Assembly (NCBI RefSeq): GCF_016862555.1
Contig: NZ_BONE01000013.1
Location: 1-64,000, forward strand
DNA from: Asanoa siamensis
Lineage (GTDB): Bacteria; Actinomycetota; Actinomycetes; Mycobacteriales; Micromonosporaceae
Reading direction: 5' to 3'
Length of the DNA: 64,000 nt
Position numbers and translations under genes: made by a program. Positions 44,806 through 52,830 of the stretch are shown here, piece after piece. Positions within the stretch are counted from its first letter, which is position 1. Each line of letters opens with the position of its first letter. The notes under the pieces were generated by a model. That model worked only from the letters and a program-made list of their open reading frames with translations. It made no database searches and was not told the origin of the DNA.

Positions 44806-45772
44806 CACCCGCCGTCGGGCATCTTCCAGGTCAAGGCCGGCCCCATGATCGCGGTTACCTTCCCGCGCGCCAGGTTCGCGGATCGCAAGTTTCGGCTCGG
44901 GCGGCTCGGTGATCCGCGGCGGGGGGCGGGCCGGATGGTCATTGCGTGCTGTCGGTGCGCCGACGAGGCGGCGCCATGCGGATCGCGGTGTTCGGGTTGG
45001 GGGTTCGGCGATCTGCGGCTGGACGCATGGTCGTTGTGACCCCCTGCGCGAGGTCGCGGTCGCACCGTTCAAGTCGGTGGCTGGGCGATCCGCTTACAGG
45101 GCTTCTAAGCCTGCGGCCCGGTCGGCGTGCGTTTCCCGGATCGACCCCGAACCCGGTTGCGCGTCTTGTGGCTGCGGCGACGGAGCGCGCGACTGCGTCC
45201 CGACGTCCGAATCCGGGCGCGATGGCCACCCGGGGCCTGGTGTTCAGCGCTTACGTGTTTTCGCGTGTGTGTACATCGGAGAACATGTCGGCGCGAATGC
45301 GTATCGGTCCGGGCGGAGGCTGCGGGCCGGTCGGGACAGGGCTGCACCTCGCGGCGGGTCCTCCGGCCCGAGCGTCTTGGCCGCGTGTGACGTCCTGCGG
45401 CCCGCTCGGCGTGGGTTTAGGATCGACCCCGAATCCGGTTGCTCGTCTTGTGGCTGCGGCGACGGAGCGCGCGACTGCGTCCTGACGTCCGGAACCGCAC
45501 GTGATGGCAAGGCGGGGCCGGGGTGCGTCTGGCGCCTACGTGTTCTCGCGTGTGTGTACATCGGAGAACATGTCGGCCCGAATGCGGTATCGGTCCGGGC
45601 GCCGGGCTGCGGGGCCGGTCGGGACATGCCCGCACGGCCGCGGCGGGGCCTCGTGCGGTCGAGCGTCTTGGCCGCGTGCATCGACTGGGCGGTCGCCGCA
45701 TTTCCGGAGCCATGGTTTGTCGTGCGCGGACCGAGGCGGGTCGTGCGGAGCGGGGGGTGACCCGTTGCCGGT
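44806..45772. other. Non-coding region with a long direct repeat
   Basis: About 970 bp between convergent genes with no convincing coding region. Open frames are Arg/Cys/Gly-rich, lack ribosome binding sites and repeat themselves because of the duplication. It is less GC-biased than its neighbours and contains several TGTGTACATCGGAGAACATG-type motifs. Confidence 0.65.
45111..45678. repeat. Long imperfect direct repeat, two copies 284 bp apart
   Basis: Copy 1 is about 45111-45387 and copy 2 about 45395-45678. The best conserved blocks are GGATCGACCCCGAAYCCGGT and what follows (45138 and 45420), GGCTGCGGCGACGGAGCGCG, and the block around GTGTGTACATCGGAGAACAT. Similarity runs almost end to end with small indels. 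Confidence 0.88.
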
Positions 45773-46540
45773 TCAGCCGTAGCGGTTGAAGCCGCCCTCC
45801 GAATCGAGGACCTGGCCCGTGATCCAGGCTGCTTCCGGGGAGCAGAGCCAACCCACCAGCCGGGCCGCGTCGTCGGGGGTGCCCCAGGTGCCTGTCGGGA
45901 ACATCTGGGCTACCGCGGCGTGGGTGTCCGGGTCCGCCCAGCCGGTGTCGGTCGGACCTGGGTTCAGGCAGTTGATCGTGATGCCGCGGGTCATCAGCAG
46001 CGTGCCCAGCTGGCGGGTCAGGTTCTCCACCGCCGCCTTGCTCACCGCGTACGGCAGCTCGCCCGTCATCGGGCCCAGGCGTTGGCCGCTCGAGAAGAGG
46101 ACAACGCGGCCGGCGCCCGCGTCCGGGGTGTGGGCCGCCGCGAACGCCTCCACCAGCAGCATCGTCGCGCGGACGTTGACGATCAGGTGGCGGTCGATCT
46201 CCGTCGCGTCGAGGTGGCCGAAAGGGCCTGACGTCGAATAGGTGTGTACGGCCACCAGCGCGTCGATCCGGCCCAGGCGGTCCACGACCGACTTGACCAG
46301 GGCGGCGGGAGCCGCCGGGTCGGACAGGTCGGCGGGGGAGTAGTGGTGCGGGCCGCCGGGCAGCTCCGCCAGCACCCCCGCGAAGTCGTCCGGGTCCGCG
46401 CCGAAGGGCTGGTCCTCGTCGTATGCCCGCAGGCCGCTGGCCACCACGCGGTAGCCGTCGGCCGCGAGGCGCCGGATCACCGCCGTGCCGATGCCGATCC
46501 GGCGGCTCGTGCCCGTCACCAGCGCCACCCGTTCGATCAT
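45773..46540 (-). CDS. Short-chain dehydrogenase/reductase (SDR)
   Basis: A 255-residue classical SDR. The cofactor loop is TGTSRRIGIG, the catalytic Ser lies in VVLFSSGQRLG, and the YxxxK pair in YAVSK; the C-terminal CLNPGPTDTGW loop is typical. It is most like the group annotated as 3-oxoacyl-ACP reductase-like, but the substrate is unknown. It is divergent from a GNAT acetyltransferase gene with only about 37 bp between the start codons. Confidence 0.92.
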   Translation of the reverse strand: MIERVALVTGTSRRIGIGTAVIRRLAADGYRVVASGLRAYDEDQPFGADPDDFAGVLAELPGGPHHYSPADLSDPAAPAALVKSVVDRLGRIDALVAVHTYSTSGPFGHLDATEIDRHLIVNVRATMLLVEAFAAAHTPDAGAGRVVLFSSGQRLGPMTGELPYAVSKAAVENLTRQLGTLLMTRGITINCLNPGPTDTGWADPDTHAAVAQMFPTGTWGTPDDAARLVGWLCSPEAAWITGQVLDSEGGFNRYG

Positions 46541-46565
46541 GCGAGCTACCTAACCACAGCCGTCG

Positions 46566-46571
46566 TACGAT
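46566..46571 (+). promoter_or_regulatory. -10 box (TACGAT) for the leaderless GNAT gene
   Basis: TACGAT, then 6 nt, then ATG 46578. No ribosome binding site is visible. Confidence 0.45.
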
Positions 46572-46577
46572 GTCGCG

Positions 46578-47066
46578 ATGTTTGATCTCCAGCGGCTGGC
46601 CGCCGGACATGCCGCGGCGTTGCTGCGGTTCGAGCTGGAGAATCGGGCCTACTTCGCGCGGTCGATCTCCGATCGGGGCGACGACTACTTCGCCGAGTTC
46701 GCCGAGCGGCACGAGTTGCTGCTCGCCGAGCAGGCCGCCGGGCTGTGCCATTTTCACCTGGTGGTCGACGACGACGGCGCGGTCCTCGGCCGGTTCAACC
46801 TGGTCGACGTCGACCAGGGCAGCGCGGAGCTCGGCTTCCGGGTCGCCGAACGCGCCGCCGGCCAGGGGCTCGCGACCGACACCGTGCGGCGGATCTGCGA
46901 GCTGGCGGGCACCGACTACGGCCTGACGCGGCTCGTCGCCGCCGCCGCGCTCGACAACCCGGGGTCCCTCACCGTGCTGCGGCGCAACGGGTTCACACCC
47001 ATCGAGGAGATCATCCTGGTCAACCGCCCCGGCCTTCGCCTCGGGCGTGACCTGACCAGCCGCTAG
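46578..47066 (+). CDS. GNAT-family N-acetyltransferase (RimJ/RimL type)
   Basis: A 162-residue GNAT fold enzyme that uses acetyl-CoA. The core includes HLVVDDDGAVLGRFNLVDVD, AELGFRVAERAAGQGLATDT (the acetyl-CoA pyrophosphate loop region) and LDNPGSLTVLRRNGF, the usual RimJ/RimL-type ending. The substrate, protein N-terminus or small amine, is unknown. Its TAG stop shares CTAG with the convergent monooxygenase gene. Confidence 0.92.
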   Translation: MFDLQRLAAGHAAALLRFELENRAYFARSISDRGDDYFAEFAERHELLLAEQAAGLCHFHLVVDDDGAVLGRFNLVDVDQGSAELGFRVAERAAGQGLATDTVRRICELAGTDYGLTRLVAAAALDNPGSLTVLRRNGFTPIEEIILVNRPGLRLGRDLTSR

Positions 47067-47359
47067 TCGGTGGTGACGTCCGTGAAGTGCTCGACGACCG
47101 GCGGGCCGGCGAAGTAGGGGCCGATCAGCGCGCGCCACCGCGGGAACCGGTCCGACTCGCGGAAGTTCTCCAGGTGGGCCTCGACGGAGTCCCATTCGAC
47201 GAGGAGCACGAAGCGCGACGGCGACTCGATGCCGCGGGTCATCCGGATCGAGCGGAAGCCGGGCGTGCCCCGGACGATCGGGTGTGCCTTGCGGTAGGCG
47301 GCGGCGAACGCCTCCTCGTCGCCCGGCCGGATATCGATCAGCGCAACCTCGAGGATCAT
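47063..47359 (-). CDS. Antibiotic biosynthesis monooxygenase (ABM) domain protein
   Basis: A 98-residue dimeric alpha-beta barrel protein of the ABM type (MILEVALIDIRPGDEEAFAA; FRSIRMTRGIESPSRFVLLV; WDSVEAHLENFRES). Members oxygenate aromatic compounds without cofactors or degrade haem, but many are uncharacterised, so the function is not assigned. It overlaps the GNAT gene by 4 bp at the stop codons. Confidence 0.88.
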   Translation of the reverse strand: MILEVALIDIRPGDEEAFAAAYRKAHPIVRGTPGFRSIRMTRGIESPSRFVLLVEWDSVEAHLENFRESDRFPRWRALIGPYFAGPPVVEHFTDVTTD

Positions 47360-47499
47360 GCCGGGAAGCCTGCCATGATCCGGTGGCGACCAGCGAAATA
47401 TCCTAGGACGCCGTGCACCGTGTGTCGCATCGCACGTGGTGACGGGCGACTCGCGGTGGTCGATGTGCCAAAACCAGGTGCGATGGGTGACAATGGCAC

Positions 47500-47630
47500 C
47501 TGAGGAGGGGAGTATTCCCCGCGGCGTTGTCGTCAGCACGGCAGTCGTTCGGCGTTCGCCGGGCGTCCACCCGGCAGCGTCGGCCGCCCGGCTCATCCAG
47601 GCCGTGGTGGTGGAAGAGACCTCCCGACAG
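47500..47630 (+). promoter_or_regulatory. Probable yybP-ykoY manganese riboswitch upstream of terC
   Basis: The leader opens with GGGGAGTA (47507-47514) paired by a short stem to TTCCCC, continues with a GTCGTCAGCACGGC segment and a long GC hairpin, and closes with GAAGAGACCTCCC (47613-47625). The GGGGAGTA start and GAGACCTCC end are hallmarks of the yybP-ykoY element, which senses Mn2+ and typically controls TerC/Alx/MntP exporters. The gene immediately downstream is terC. Confidence 0.75.
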
Positions 47631-47686
47631 TCACGACTCAGCACGCCGCCCGCGCGGGCGACGTGGTCTGCCTGCCGGAGGTCTAT

Positions 47687-48706
47687 TTGAACGCGCCCGA
47701 CTTGCACGTGACCCCGCTCGTCTGGGGCATCACCCTGGTCGTCATGGTCGCGGTGCTGTTGGCGGACCTGCTGATCATCGGCCGCCGGCCGCATGAGCCG
47801 AGCATCAAAGAGTCGACCATCTGGGTGTCGATCTACGTCGGCCTCGCGGTGCTCTTCGGCCTCGGGCTCTGGTGGACCTCGGGCGCGACCTTCGCCGGCG
47901 AGTTCTACGCGGGCTGGCTGACCGAATACAGCCTGTCGATCGACAACCTGTTCGTCTTCGTGATCATCATGACGCGGTTCATGGTGCCGCGGCATCTGCA
48001 ACAGGAAGTGCTGCTCGTCGGCATCATCCTGGCGCTGGTCATGCGGGGTGGCTTCATCGCCGCCGGGTCCGCGCTGATCAGCCAGTTCTCCTGGGTCTTC
48101 TACATCTTCGGCGCGTTCCTCGTCTACACGGCGATCAACTTCGCGCGCCAGGGTGAGCCCGACGAGGACGACTTCAAGGAGAACGTGATCATCCGTTGGG
48201 TACGGCGCGCCGTGCCCGTCTCGCGCGACTTCGACGGCGCGAAGATCACGACGACCGACAGCGCCGGGAAGCGGCTGTTCACGCCGATGCTGATCGTCAT
48301 GATCGCGATCGGTACGACCGACCTGATCTTCGCGCTCGACTCGATCCCCGCGATCTTCGGTGTGACCAAGGAGCCCTACCTGGTCTTCACCGCCAACGTG
48401 TTCGCGCTGATGGGCCTGCGGCAGCTCTACTTCCTGCTCGGCGGCCTGCTCGACCGGCTGGTCTACCTCAACATCGGGCTGGCCTTCGTGCTCGGCTTCA
48501 TCGGCGTCAAGCTGGTCCTCGAGGCGCTGGCCGGCAACAACCTGCCGTTCATCAACGGCGGCGAGCACATCGGCTGGGCACCGCACATCCCGATCTGGCT
48601 GTCGCTGACGGTGATCCTCGGCACCCTGTCCGTGGCGACGGTGGCGAGCCTGGTCAAAAGCTCCCGGGACAAGAAAAGGGACCGCGAGCTGACCCCGGTC
48701 GGCTGA
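47687..48706 (+). CDS. TerC-family membrane protein, probable Mn2+ exporter
   Basis: A 339-residue integral membrane protein of the TerC/Alx family with about nine hydrophobic segments. The metal-site motifs with intramembrane acidic residues are present (LTEYSLSIDNLFVFVIIMTR; TTDLIFALDSIPAIFGVTKE). TTG 47687 has GGAGG 5 nt upstream and gives the family-typical N-terminus MNAPDLHVTPLVWGITLVVM. Recent work links this family to manganese export, which fits the presumed riboswitch in its leader. The older tellurite resistance name need not apply. Confidence 0.92.
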   Translation: MNAPDLHVTPLVWGITLVVMVAVLLADLLIIGRRPHEPSIKESTIWVSIYVGLAVLFGLGLWWTSGATFAGEFYAGWLTEYSLSIDNLFVFVIIMTRFMVPRHLQQEVLLVGIILALVMRGGFIAAGSALISQFSWVFYIFGAFLVYTAINFARQGEPDEDDFKENVIIRWVRRAVPVSRDFDGAKITTTDSAGKRLFTPMLIVMIAIGTTDLIFALDSIPAIFGVTKEPYLVFTANVFALMGLRQLYFLLGGLLDRLVYLNIGLAFVLGFIGVKLVLEALAGNNLPFINGGEHIGWAPHIPIWLSLTVILGTLSVATVASLVKSSRDKKRDRELTPVG

Positions 48707-48726
48707 GGCGGGCAACCCCAGGGCAT

Positions 48727-48770
48727 GCGAAAACGCCGCTCCGGCCGTAAGGCCGGGGCGGCGTTCTCGC
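48727..48770. terminator. Terminator of terC
   Basis: A 20-bp stem (GCGAAAACGCCGCTCCGGCC / GGCCGGGGCGGCGTTCTCGC, one T-G pair and one A-C mismatch) with loop GTAA. About 170 bp of apparently empty sequence follows before the next gene's stop. Confidence 0.9.
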
Positions 48771-48941
48771 GGTGTCGGTGTGCATGTCGCCTCTCGGCGA
48801 GTGGCGCGACGCGGCTCCAGCCGAACGGTATTCCGCGAAGGCAATTTAGGTGAGGCCCGGGGACACTGAACACACCGACAGTCAGCTCAACGACCCACCC
48901 CGGCCGGTCATTCCCCGGGGCCGGCGAAAACCGGAAAAAGA

Positions 48942-49832
48942 TCAGTCGGCGACCCGGTGCGCCGCCACCAGGGTCTCCTCGCGGGCGGCGGAGAGCGGCT
49001 CCTCGACCACCCGCCGCTGCGTGTAGCAGGCGTGCAGCATCCGCCGAGGCCCGCCGTCCTGGCCCGCGGTGACGATGCCCACGTGGTGGATGCGACGCCC
49101 GGGGCGGGCGAAGAAGTAGAGGTCGCCGGGCCGCTCCGAGCCCAGCGGCACCGACCGGGTCGCCGCCGCCTGGTCGGCCGCGTCGCGGGGGAGCGTCACC
49201 CCGAAGCGGCGCCACGACAGGTGGACCAGACCGGAACAGTCGATCCCGTACGCGGAGAGCCCGCCCCAGACGTAGGGCACGCCGCACAACCGCGTCGCCA
49301 CGCCGAGCGCCGCCATCGGCCGCCCACCGGCGCCGGCGCCGGGCACCACGTCGGCGGCGGAAACCCAGAGCGTGTCTGAGCCGGCCCGCACCGGCACCCA
49401 GCCGTCGACCGCGGCGCCCACCGGCACCAGCCGGGTGCCGAGCATCACGTTCGCGAGCGCCACGGGCCCGCCGGGAGTGACCCGCAGGTCGGTCGAGGTC
49501 GCGTCGACGACAAGGGTGGTGTCGTCGACCGCGGGGTCGTCACCGGCCGGCACGAGTTGCTCGGCGGGAATCCAGCCCGGGTAGCCGCGCTGGTCACGGA
49601 CGCCGGGCTGCTGCAGCGCGACCACCCGGACCCAGCCGTCGGCGCGCACCTCGTCGACCCGGACCCGCTCACCCAGCAGCAACTGGCTCAGCACACCGTC
49701 GCCGACCTGCTGTTCGGCCGACATCGACGCGACCCAGGAGGGGATGTCGGCGGTGCGCCCGAGCGCGCGGCTGTCGACCGGTCGGACCGCGTCGGGTGTG
49801 GACCACAGCGTCGCGACGGCCACCCGTACCAT
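48942..49832 (-). CDS. NlpC/P60 endopeptidase with SH3 domains (YkfC type)
   Basis: About 296 residues from ATG 49832; GTG 49916 is an upstream alternative. Two bacterial SH3-like domains (about 45-100 and 105-165) precede an NlpC/P60 cysteine peptidase domain (about 172-290) with catalytic Cys199 in YGIDCSGLVHLSW and His in HHVGIV. No signal peptide is visible. Bacillus YkfC has this architecture and cleaves gamma-D-Glu-diamino acid bonds of muropeptides inside the cell. The next gene upstream, a dipeptide epimerase, is its expected partner in recycling cell-wall peptides. Confidence 0.85.
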   Translation of the reverse strand: MVRVAVATLWSTPDAVRPVDSRALGRTADIPSWVASMSAEQQVGDGVLSQLLLGERVRVDEVRADGWVRVVALQQPGVRDQRGYPGWIPAEQLVPAGDDPAVDDTTLVVDATSTDLRVTPGGPVALANVMLGTRLVPVGAAVDGWVPVRAGSDTLWVSAADVVPGAGAGGRPMAALGVATRLCGVPYVWGGLSAYGIDCSGLVHLSWRRFGVTLPRDAADQAAATRSVPLGSERPGDLYFFARPGRRIHHVGIVTAGQDGGPRRMLHACYTQRRVVEEPLSAAREETLVAAHRVAD

Positions 49833-50033
49833 CGCGTCGCTGCCTGCCCGCACCGCTCGTTGCCTGTCCGTTCGCACTCGCCCGCCCCCCGTCCGCACCG
49901 CCGACGGGGTCCCCACCCCCTGACCGTCAGGCTACGAAACTCTTCGCCGGTGCTCAACCGTCCGCTGGAACTCTTCTTCATTCTGGCCGCTCGGCCGACC
50001 CCGATCGACCGACGGGCCGGCGGCGCCCGTCCG

Positions 50034-51110
50034 TCAGCCGGGCGGCAGCGTCAGACCGAGGCCGGGCGCGTCGGGGAGCACGACCGCACCCGGTTCGTAG
50101 CGCAGCCCGCCGACGACGGGGGACGACGACAGCCACCACGCGGCGTCCAGGTCGGCCACGGCCGACGTGCCCTGGGCGGCCACCAGGCTCGCGGCGGCAC
50201 CGACACCGACCGGACCCTCCATCATCGTGCCGACGATCGAGCCCATGTCGTGCGCCTCGGCGAGGGCGAGCAGCGTACGGGCCGGCCCCAGGCCGCCGCA
50301 CTTCGCGAGCTTCACGTTGACCATGTCGGCCGCCCGCGCGCGGATGACGGTGACCAGATCGCGCACCCCGTACACGGACTCGTCGGCCAGGATCGGCACG
50401 TCGACCCGGTCGGTGACCCAGCGCAGGCCCTCGATGTCGCGCGCGTCGACGGGCTGCTCGACGAGTTCGAGGTCGGCGCCGTCGTCCTGGGCCGCGCGGA
50501 TGATCCGTACCGCTTCCTTGGCCGTCCAGCCCTGGTTGGCGTCGAGCCGGACGCGCGTCCCGGCGCCGGCGGCGGCGCGGACGTCGCGGATCCGGGCCAG
50601 GTCGCTGCCGGGATCGGCGCCGACCTTGACCTTGAGCACGGTGAACCCTTCGGCCACCCGGGCGCGCGCGGAGTCGGCGACACCGATCTCGTCGGCCGCG
50701 GTCAGCGTCACGTCCGTGGGCACCCGCCCGGTGGAGCCGCCCAGCAGCCGGGCCAGGGGTACGCCGAGGCGGCGCGCGGCCAGGTCGTGCAGCGCGACGT
50801 CGACAGCCGCCTTCGCCGCCTCGTTGCCGGCCACCGCCCGCGCGGTCGCCCGGCAGAGCGCGACGAGGTCGTCGGGGTCGCGGCCGAGCAGCAGCGGGCG
50901 CAGCATCGTGGTGACGCACGCCTCGGAGCCGGCCAGCGACGCCCCGGTGACCTGCCACACCTGCGGCGCCTCGCCGTACCCGGAGCGCCCGTCGCTGTCG
51001 ACGATCTCGACGACCAGGGTCTCCATCGAGGTCGCGCGGCGCAGGGCCGTGACGAACGGCGTGTGCAGCGGCGCGCGTACCCGGTGGGTCCTGACATCCT
51101 CGATCGTCAT
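50034..51110 (-). CDS. Dipeptide epimerase (L-Ala-D/L-Glu epimerase type), enolase superfamily
   Basis: A 358-residue enolase-superfamily enzyme of the muconate lactonising/AEE type. The catalytic KxK pair is K160-V-K162, metal ligands are Asp190, Glu218 and Asp243, and the opposite catalytic base is about Lys267 (VNVKLAK). These positions almost match Bacillus YkfB. It probably converts L-Ala-D-Glu from recycled muropeptides to L-Ala-L-Glu. ATG 51110 has a TAGGGT box 7 nt upstream, implying a leaderless message. It is divergent from a phosphatase gene. Confidence 0.9.
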   Translation of the reverse strand: MTIEDVRTHRVRAPLHTPFVTALRRATSMETLVVEIVDSDGRSGYGEAPQVWQVTGASLAGSEACVTTMLRPLLLGRDPDDLVALCRATARAVAGNEAAKAAVDVALHDLAARRLGVPLARLLGGSTGRVPTDVTLTAADEIGVADSARARVAEGFTVLKVKVGADPGSDLARIRDVRAAAGAGTRVRLDANQGWTAKEAVRIIRAAQDDGADLELVEQPVDARDIEGLRWVTDRVDVPILADESVYGVRDLVTVIRARAADMVNVKLAKCGGLGPARTLLALAEAHDMGSIVGTMMEGPVGVGAAASLVAAQGTSAVADLDAAWWLSSSPVVGGLRYEPGAVVLPDAPGLGLTLPPG

Positions 51111-51117
51111 ATGCGGC

Positions 51118-51123
51118 ACCCTA
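51118..51123 (-). promoter_or_regulatory. -10 box (TAGGGT) for the leaderless epimerase gene
   Basis: Minus-strand TAGGGT, then GCCGCAT, then ATG 51110. Same hexamer and spacing as at the thioesterase gene. Confidence 0.5.
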
Positions 51124-51156
51124 TCCGGAGGGGCTGTGGACGACGGGAGTACGAGC

Positions 51157-51951
51157 ATGACGAGGCAGTGGTCGTTGACAGGCGCGCCGAACGCCCGTGA
51201 CCTCGGCGGACTCGTCGGCGCCGGCGGCCGGCCGGTGCGCTCCGGCGTGCTGATCCGGGCCAGCGGGCTGGGGCGCCTGGTCGACGACGACCTGCCGACG
51301 CTGGGCAAGCTCGGCCTGTCCTGCGTGCTCGACCTGCGCGCCGCGAGCGAGATCGAGGTCGCACCGCCGGACCGCCTGGTCGGCGAGCCGACGGTGGTGC
51401 ACGTGCCGGTGCACGACCCCGAGCACCCCGTCTTCACGTACGTGTCGGCGGTGATGCTGGGTCATGACCTGTCCGCGTACGAGGCGCTGGCGCGGGAGGG
51501 CACCACCGGGGCGATGGAGGCGATCTACCGCTGGTTCGTCGCCGGCCCCGCCGCCGCGGTCGCGTTCAGCCGGGCCGTCCGGACGGTCGCCGAGGCGAGC
51601 AACCTGCCCCTGCTCTTCCACTGCAGCGCCGGCAAGGACCGCACGGGTTGGCTCTCGGTGATCCTGCTGACCGCGCTGGGGGTCGACCAGGAGGCGATCC
51701 TGGCCGACTACCTGCGCACCAACGAGCTCGCCGACGGTGTCAACGACGCGATCCTGGGCGCGATGCTGGTCCGCCGGCCGGGGCTGGACCTCGAGGCGAT
51801 CCGGCCTGTGCTGGAGGCGCGCGAGTCGTACCTGGCCGCGGCCTATGCCGAGGTCGACCGGCTGCACGGCGGCATGGACGCCTACCTGCGCGACGTGCTC
51901 GGCATCGACGACGCGTTGCGGGCGACGCTGCGGGAGCGGCTGCTCGACTAG
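51157..51951 (+). CDS. Tyrosine-type protein phosphatase (Y_phosphatase3 family)
   Basis: A 264-residue phosphatase with the N-terminal signature LTGAPNARDLGGL and the CX5R active site HCSAGKDRTG (Cys nucleophile and Arg). This group includes the mycobacterial PtpB type, which acts on phosphotyrosine, phosphoserine or phosphoinositides. GGGAG lies 7 nt before ATG 51157. It has no signal peptide. Its TAG stop shares CTAG with the convergent hydrolase. Confidence 0.9.
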   Translation: MTRQWSLTGAPNARDLGGLVGAGGRPVRSGVLIRASGLGRLVDDDLPTLGKLGLSCVLDLRAASEIEVAPPDRLVGEPTVVHVPVHDPEHPVFTYVSAVMLGHDLSAYEALAREGTTGAMEAIYRWFVAGPAAAVAFSRAVRTVAEASNLPLLFHCSAGKDRTGWLSVILLTALGVDQEAILADYLRTNELADGVNDAILGAMLVRRPGLDLEAIRPVLEARESYLAAAYAEVDRLHGGMDAYLRDVLGIDDALRATLRERLLD

Positions 51952-52757
51952 TGGCGGTTGGCCCAGGCCGCGCGCGAGACCCCCGCGACCAGGGCGCACG
52001 CCGCGTCGTCGGCCAGGCTCGTCGAGGTGCAGACCACCACGGTGTACGGCGGCGCGTCAGTGGGGAAGACCACCCCGGCGCCGTGGCGTACGCCCGTGAT
52101 CCAGCCGTTCTTGTGTGCCACCCGGGTGCCGGGCGGCAGGCCGGCGACCAGGTCGTCGCGGTGCTCGTTGGCCTCCAGCAAGGCGAGCGCCCCGGTCGGG
52201 TCCGGGACGAGGTCGCCGGCTACCAGCTCGCCGAACAGGCGGGCCAGGTCGCCGGCCGTGACGAGGTTGTCGAGGCCGGCTTCGCGGGCGGCGGCGTCCT
52301 CGATGCCGCGGGCGGTGACGCTGTGGGTGGCGCCGGCGAGCCGCCAGACCTCCTGGGTCGCCGGGATGCCGACGGCGCCCAGGCACAGGTTGGTGGCCAG
52401 GTTGCCGGAGCGGACGATCATCTGGCGCGCGAGGTCGCGCAGCGTGCTGGCCTTGCCGAGCAGCGCCCAGGTCGCGGTGTCGCTGTCCTCGGCGGGGTCG
52501 TTGGCGTAGGGTTCGGCGCCCGGCAGCGCGGACTCGTGTCTGTTGTGGACGGTGACGGCGGCGTCGAGGTCGAGCCGGCCCGCCGCGGCGGCGCGGTGGA
52601 GGGCGACCAGCACGCCGACCTTCATCGTGCTGGCCGCGTAGTGCGTCGCGTCGGCCGCCCGCGCGTAGACCGGCGCGCCGCCGACGGGCCCGACCCAGGC
52701 GGCGGCGGTGCCCGGCGCGGCGGCCAGCGCGGCGTCGACCTCGTCCCAGCTCTTCAC
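51948..52757 (-). CDS. Serine hydrolase of the class A beta-lactamase fold, apparently cytoplasmic
   Basis: A 269-residue protein with all main class A motifs: Ser43-x-x-Lys46 (STMK), SGN at 117-119 in place of SDN, a Glu159-containing omega-loop-like segment (EAGLDN), and KNG at 216-218 in place of KTG. There is no signal peptide, and a leaderless -10 box supports GTG 52757 as the true start. A periplasmic beta-lactamase is therefore unlikely. A peptidase or amidase acting on cell-wall fragments or a cyclic peptide is possible, and muropeptide recycling genes are nearby. Confidence 0.85.
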   Translation of the reverse strand: MKSWDEVDAALAAAPGTAAAWVGPVGGAPVYARAADATHYAASTMKVGVLVALHRAAAAGRLDLDAAVTVHNRHESALPGAEPYANDPAEDSDTATWALLGKASTLRDLARQMIVRSGNLATNLCLGAVGIPATQEVWRLAGATHSVTARGIEDAAAREAGLDNLVTAGDLARLFGELVAGDLVPDPTGALALLEANEHRDDLVAGLPPGTRVAHKNGWITGVRHGAGVVFPTDAPPYTVVVCTSTSLADDAACALVAGVSRAAWANRH

Positions 52758-52764
52758 GGGGTCG

Positions 52765-52770
52765 ACGATA
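52765..52770 (-). promoter_or_regulatory. -10 box (TATCGT) for the leaderless serine hydrolase gene
   Basis: Minus-strand TATCGT, then CGACCCC, then GTG 52757. Confidence 0.45.
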
Positions 52771-52818
52771 GTGGTGCGCTGTCCGCGAACATCGCCCCGC
52801 CCGGCCGGATCGTCGGGC

Positions 52819-52824
52819 TAGCGT
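52819..52824 (+). promoter_or_regulatory. -10 box (TAGCGT) for the leaderless methyltransferase gene
   Basis: TAGCGT, then GCCGGC, then ATG 52831. Confidence 0.5.
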
Positions 52825-52830
52825 GCCGGC

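Noticed and set aside
44909-45760. 283-codon frame with repeated Cys-containing segments (SCGCGDGARDC)
   Set aside because: The repetition comes from the DNA-level direct repeat, which is equally conserved in all frames; no ribosome binding site and no start support.
47687-48706. Tellurite resistance operon
   Set aside because: Only a TerC homologue is present, without TerD/TerZ genes, and the manganese-type riboswitch fits metal export better.
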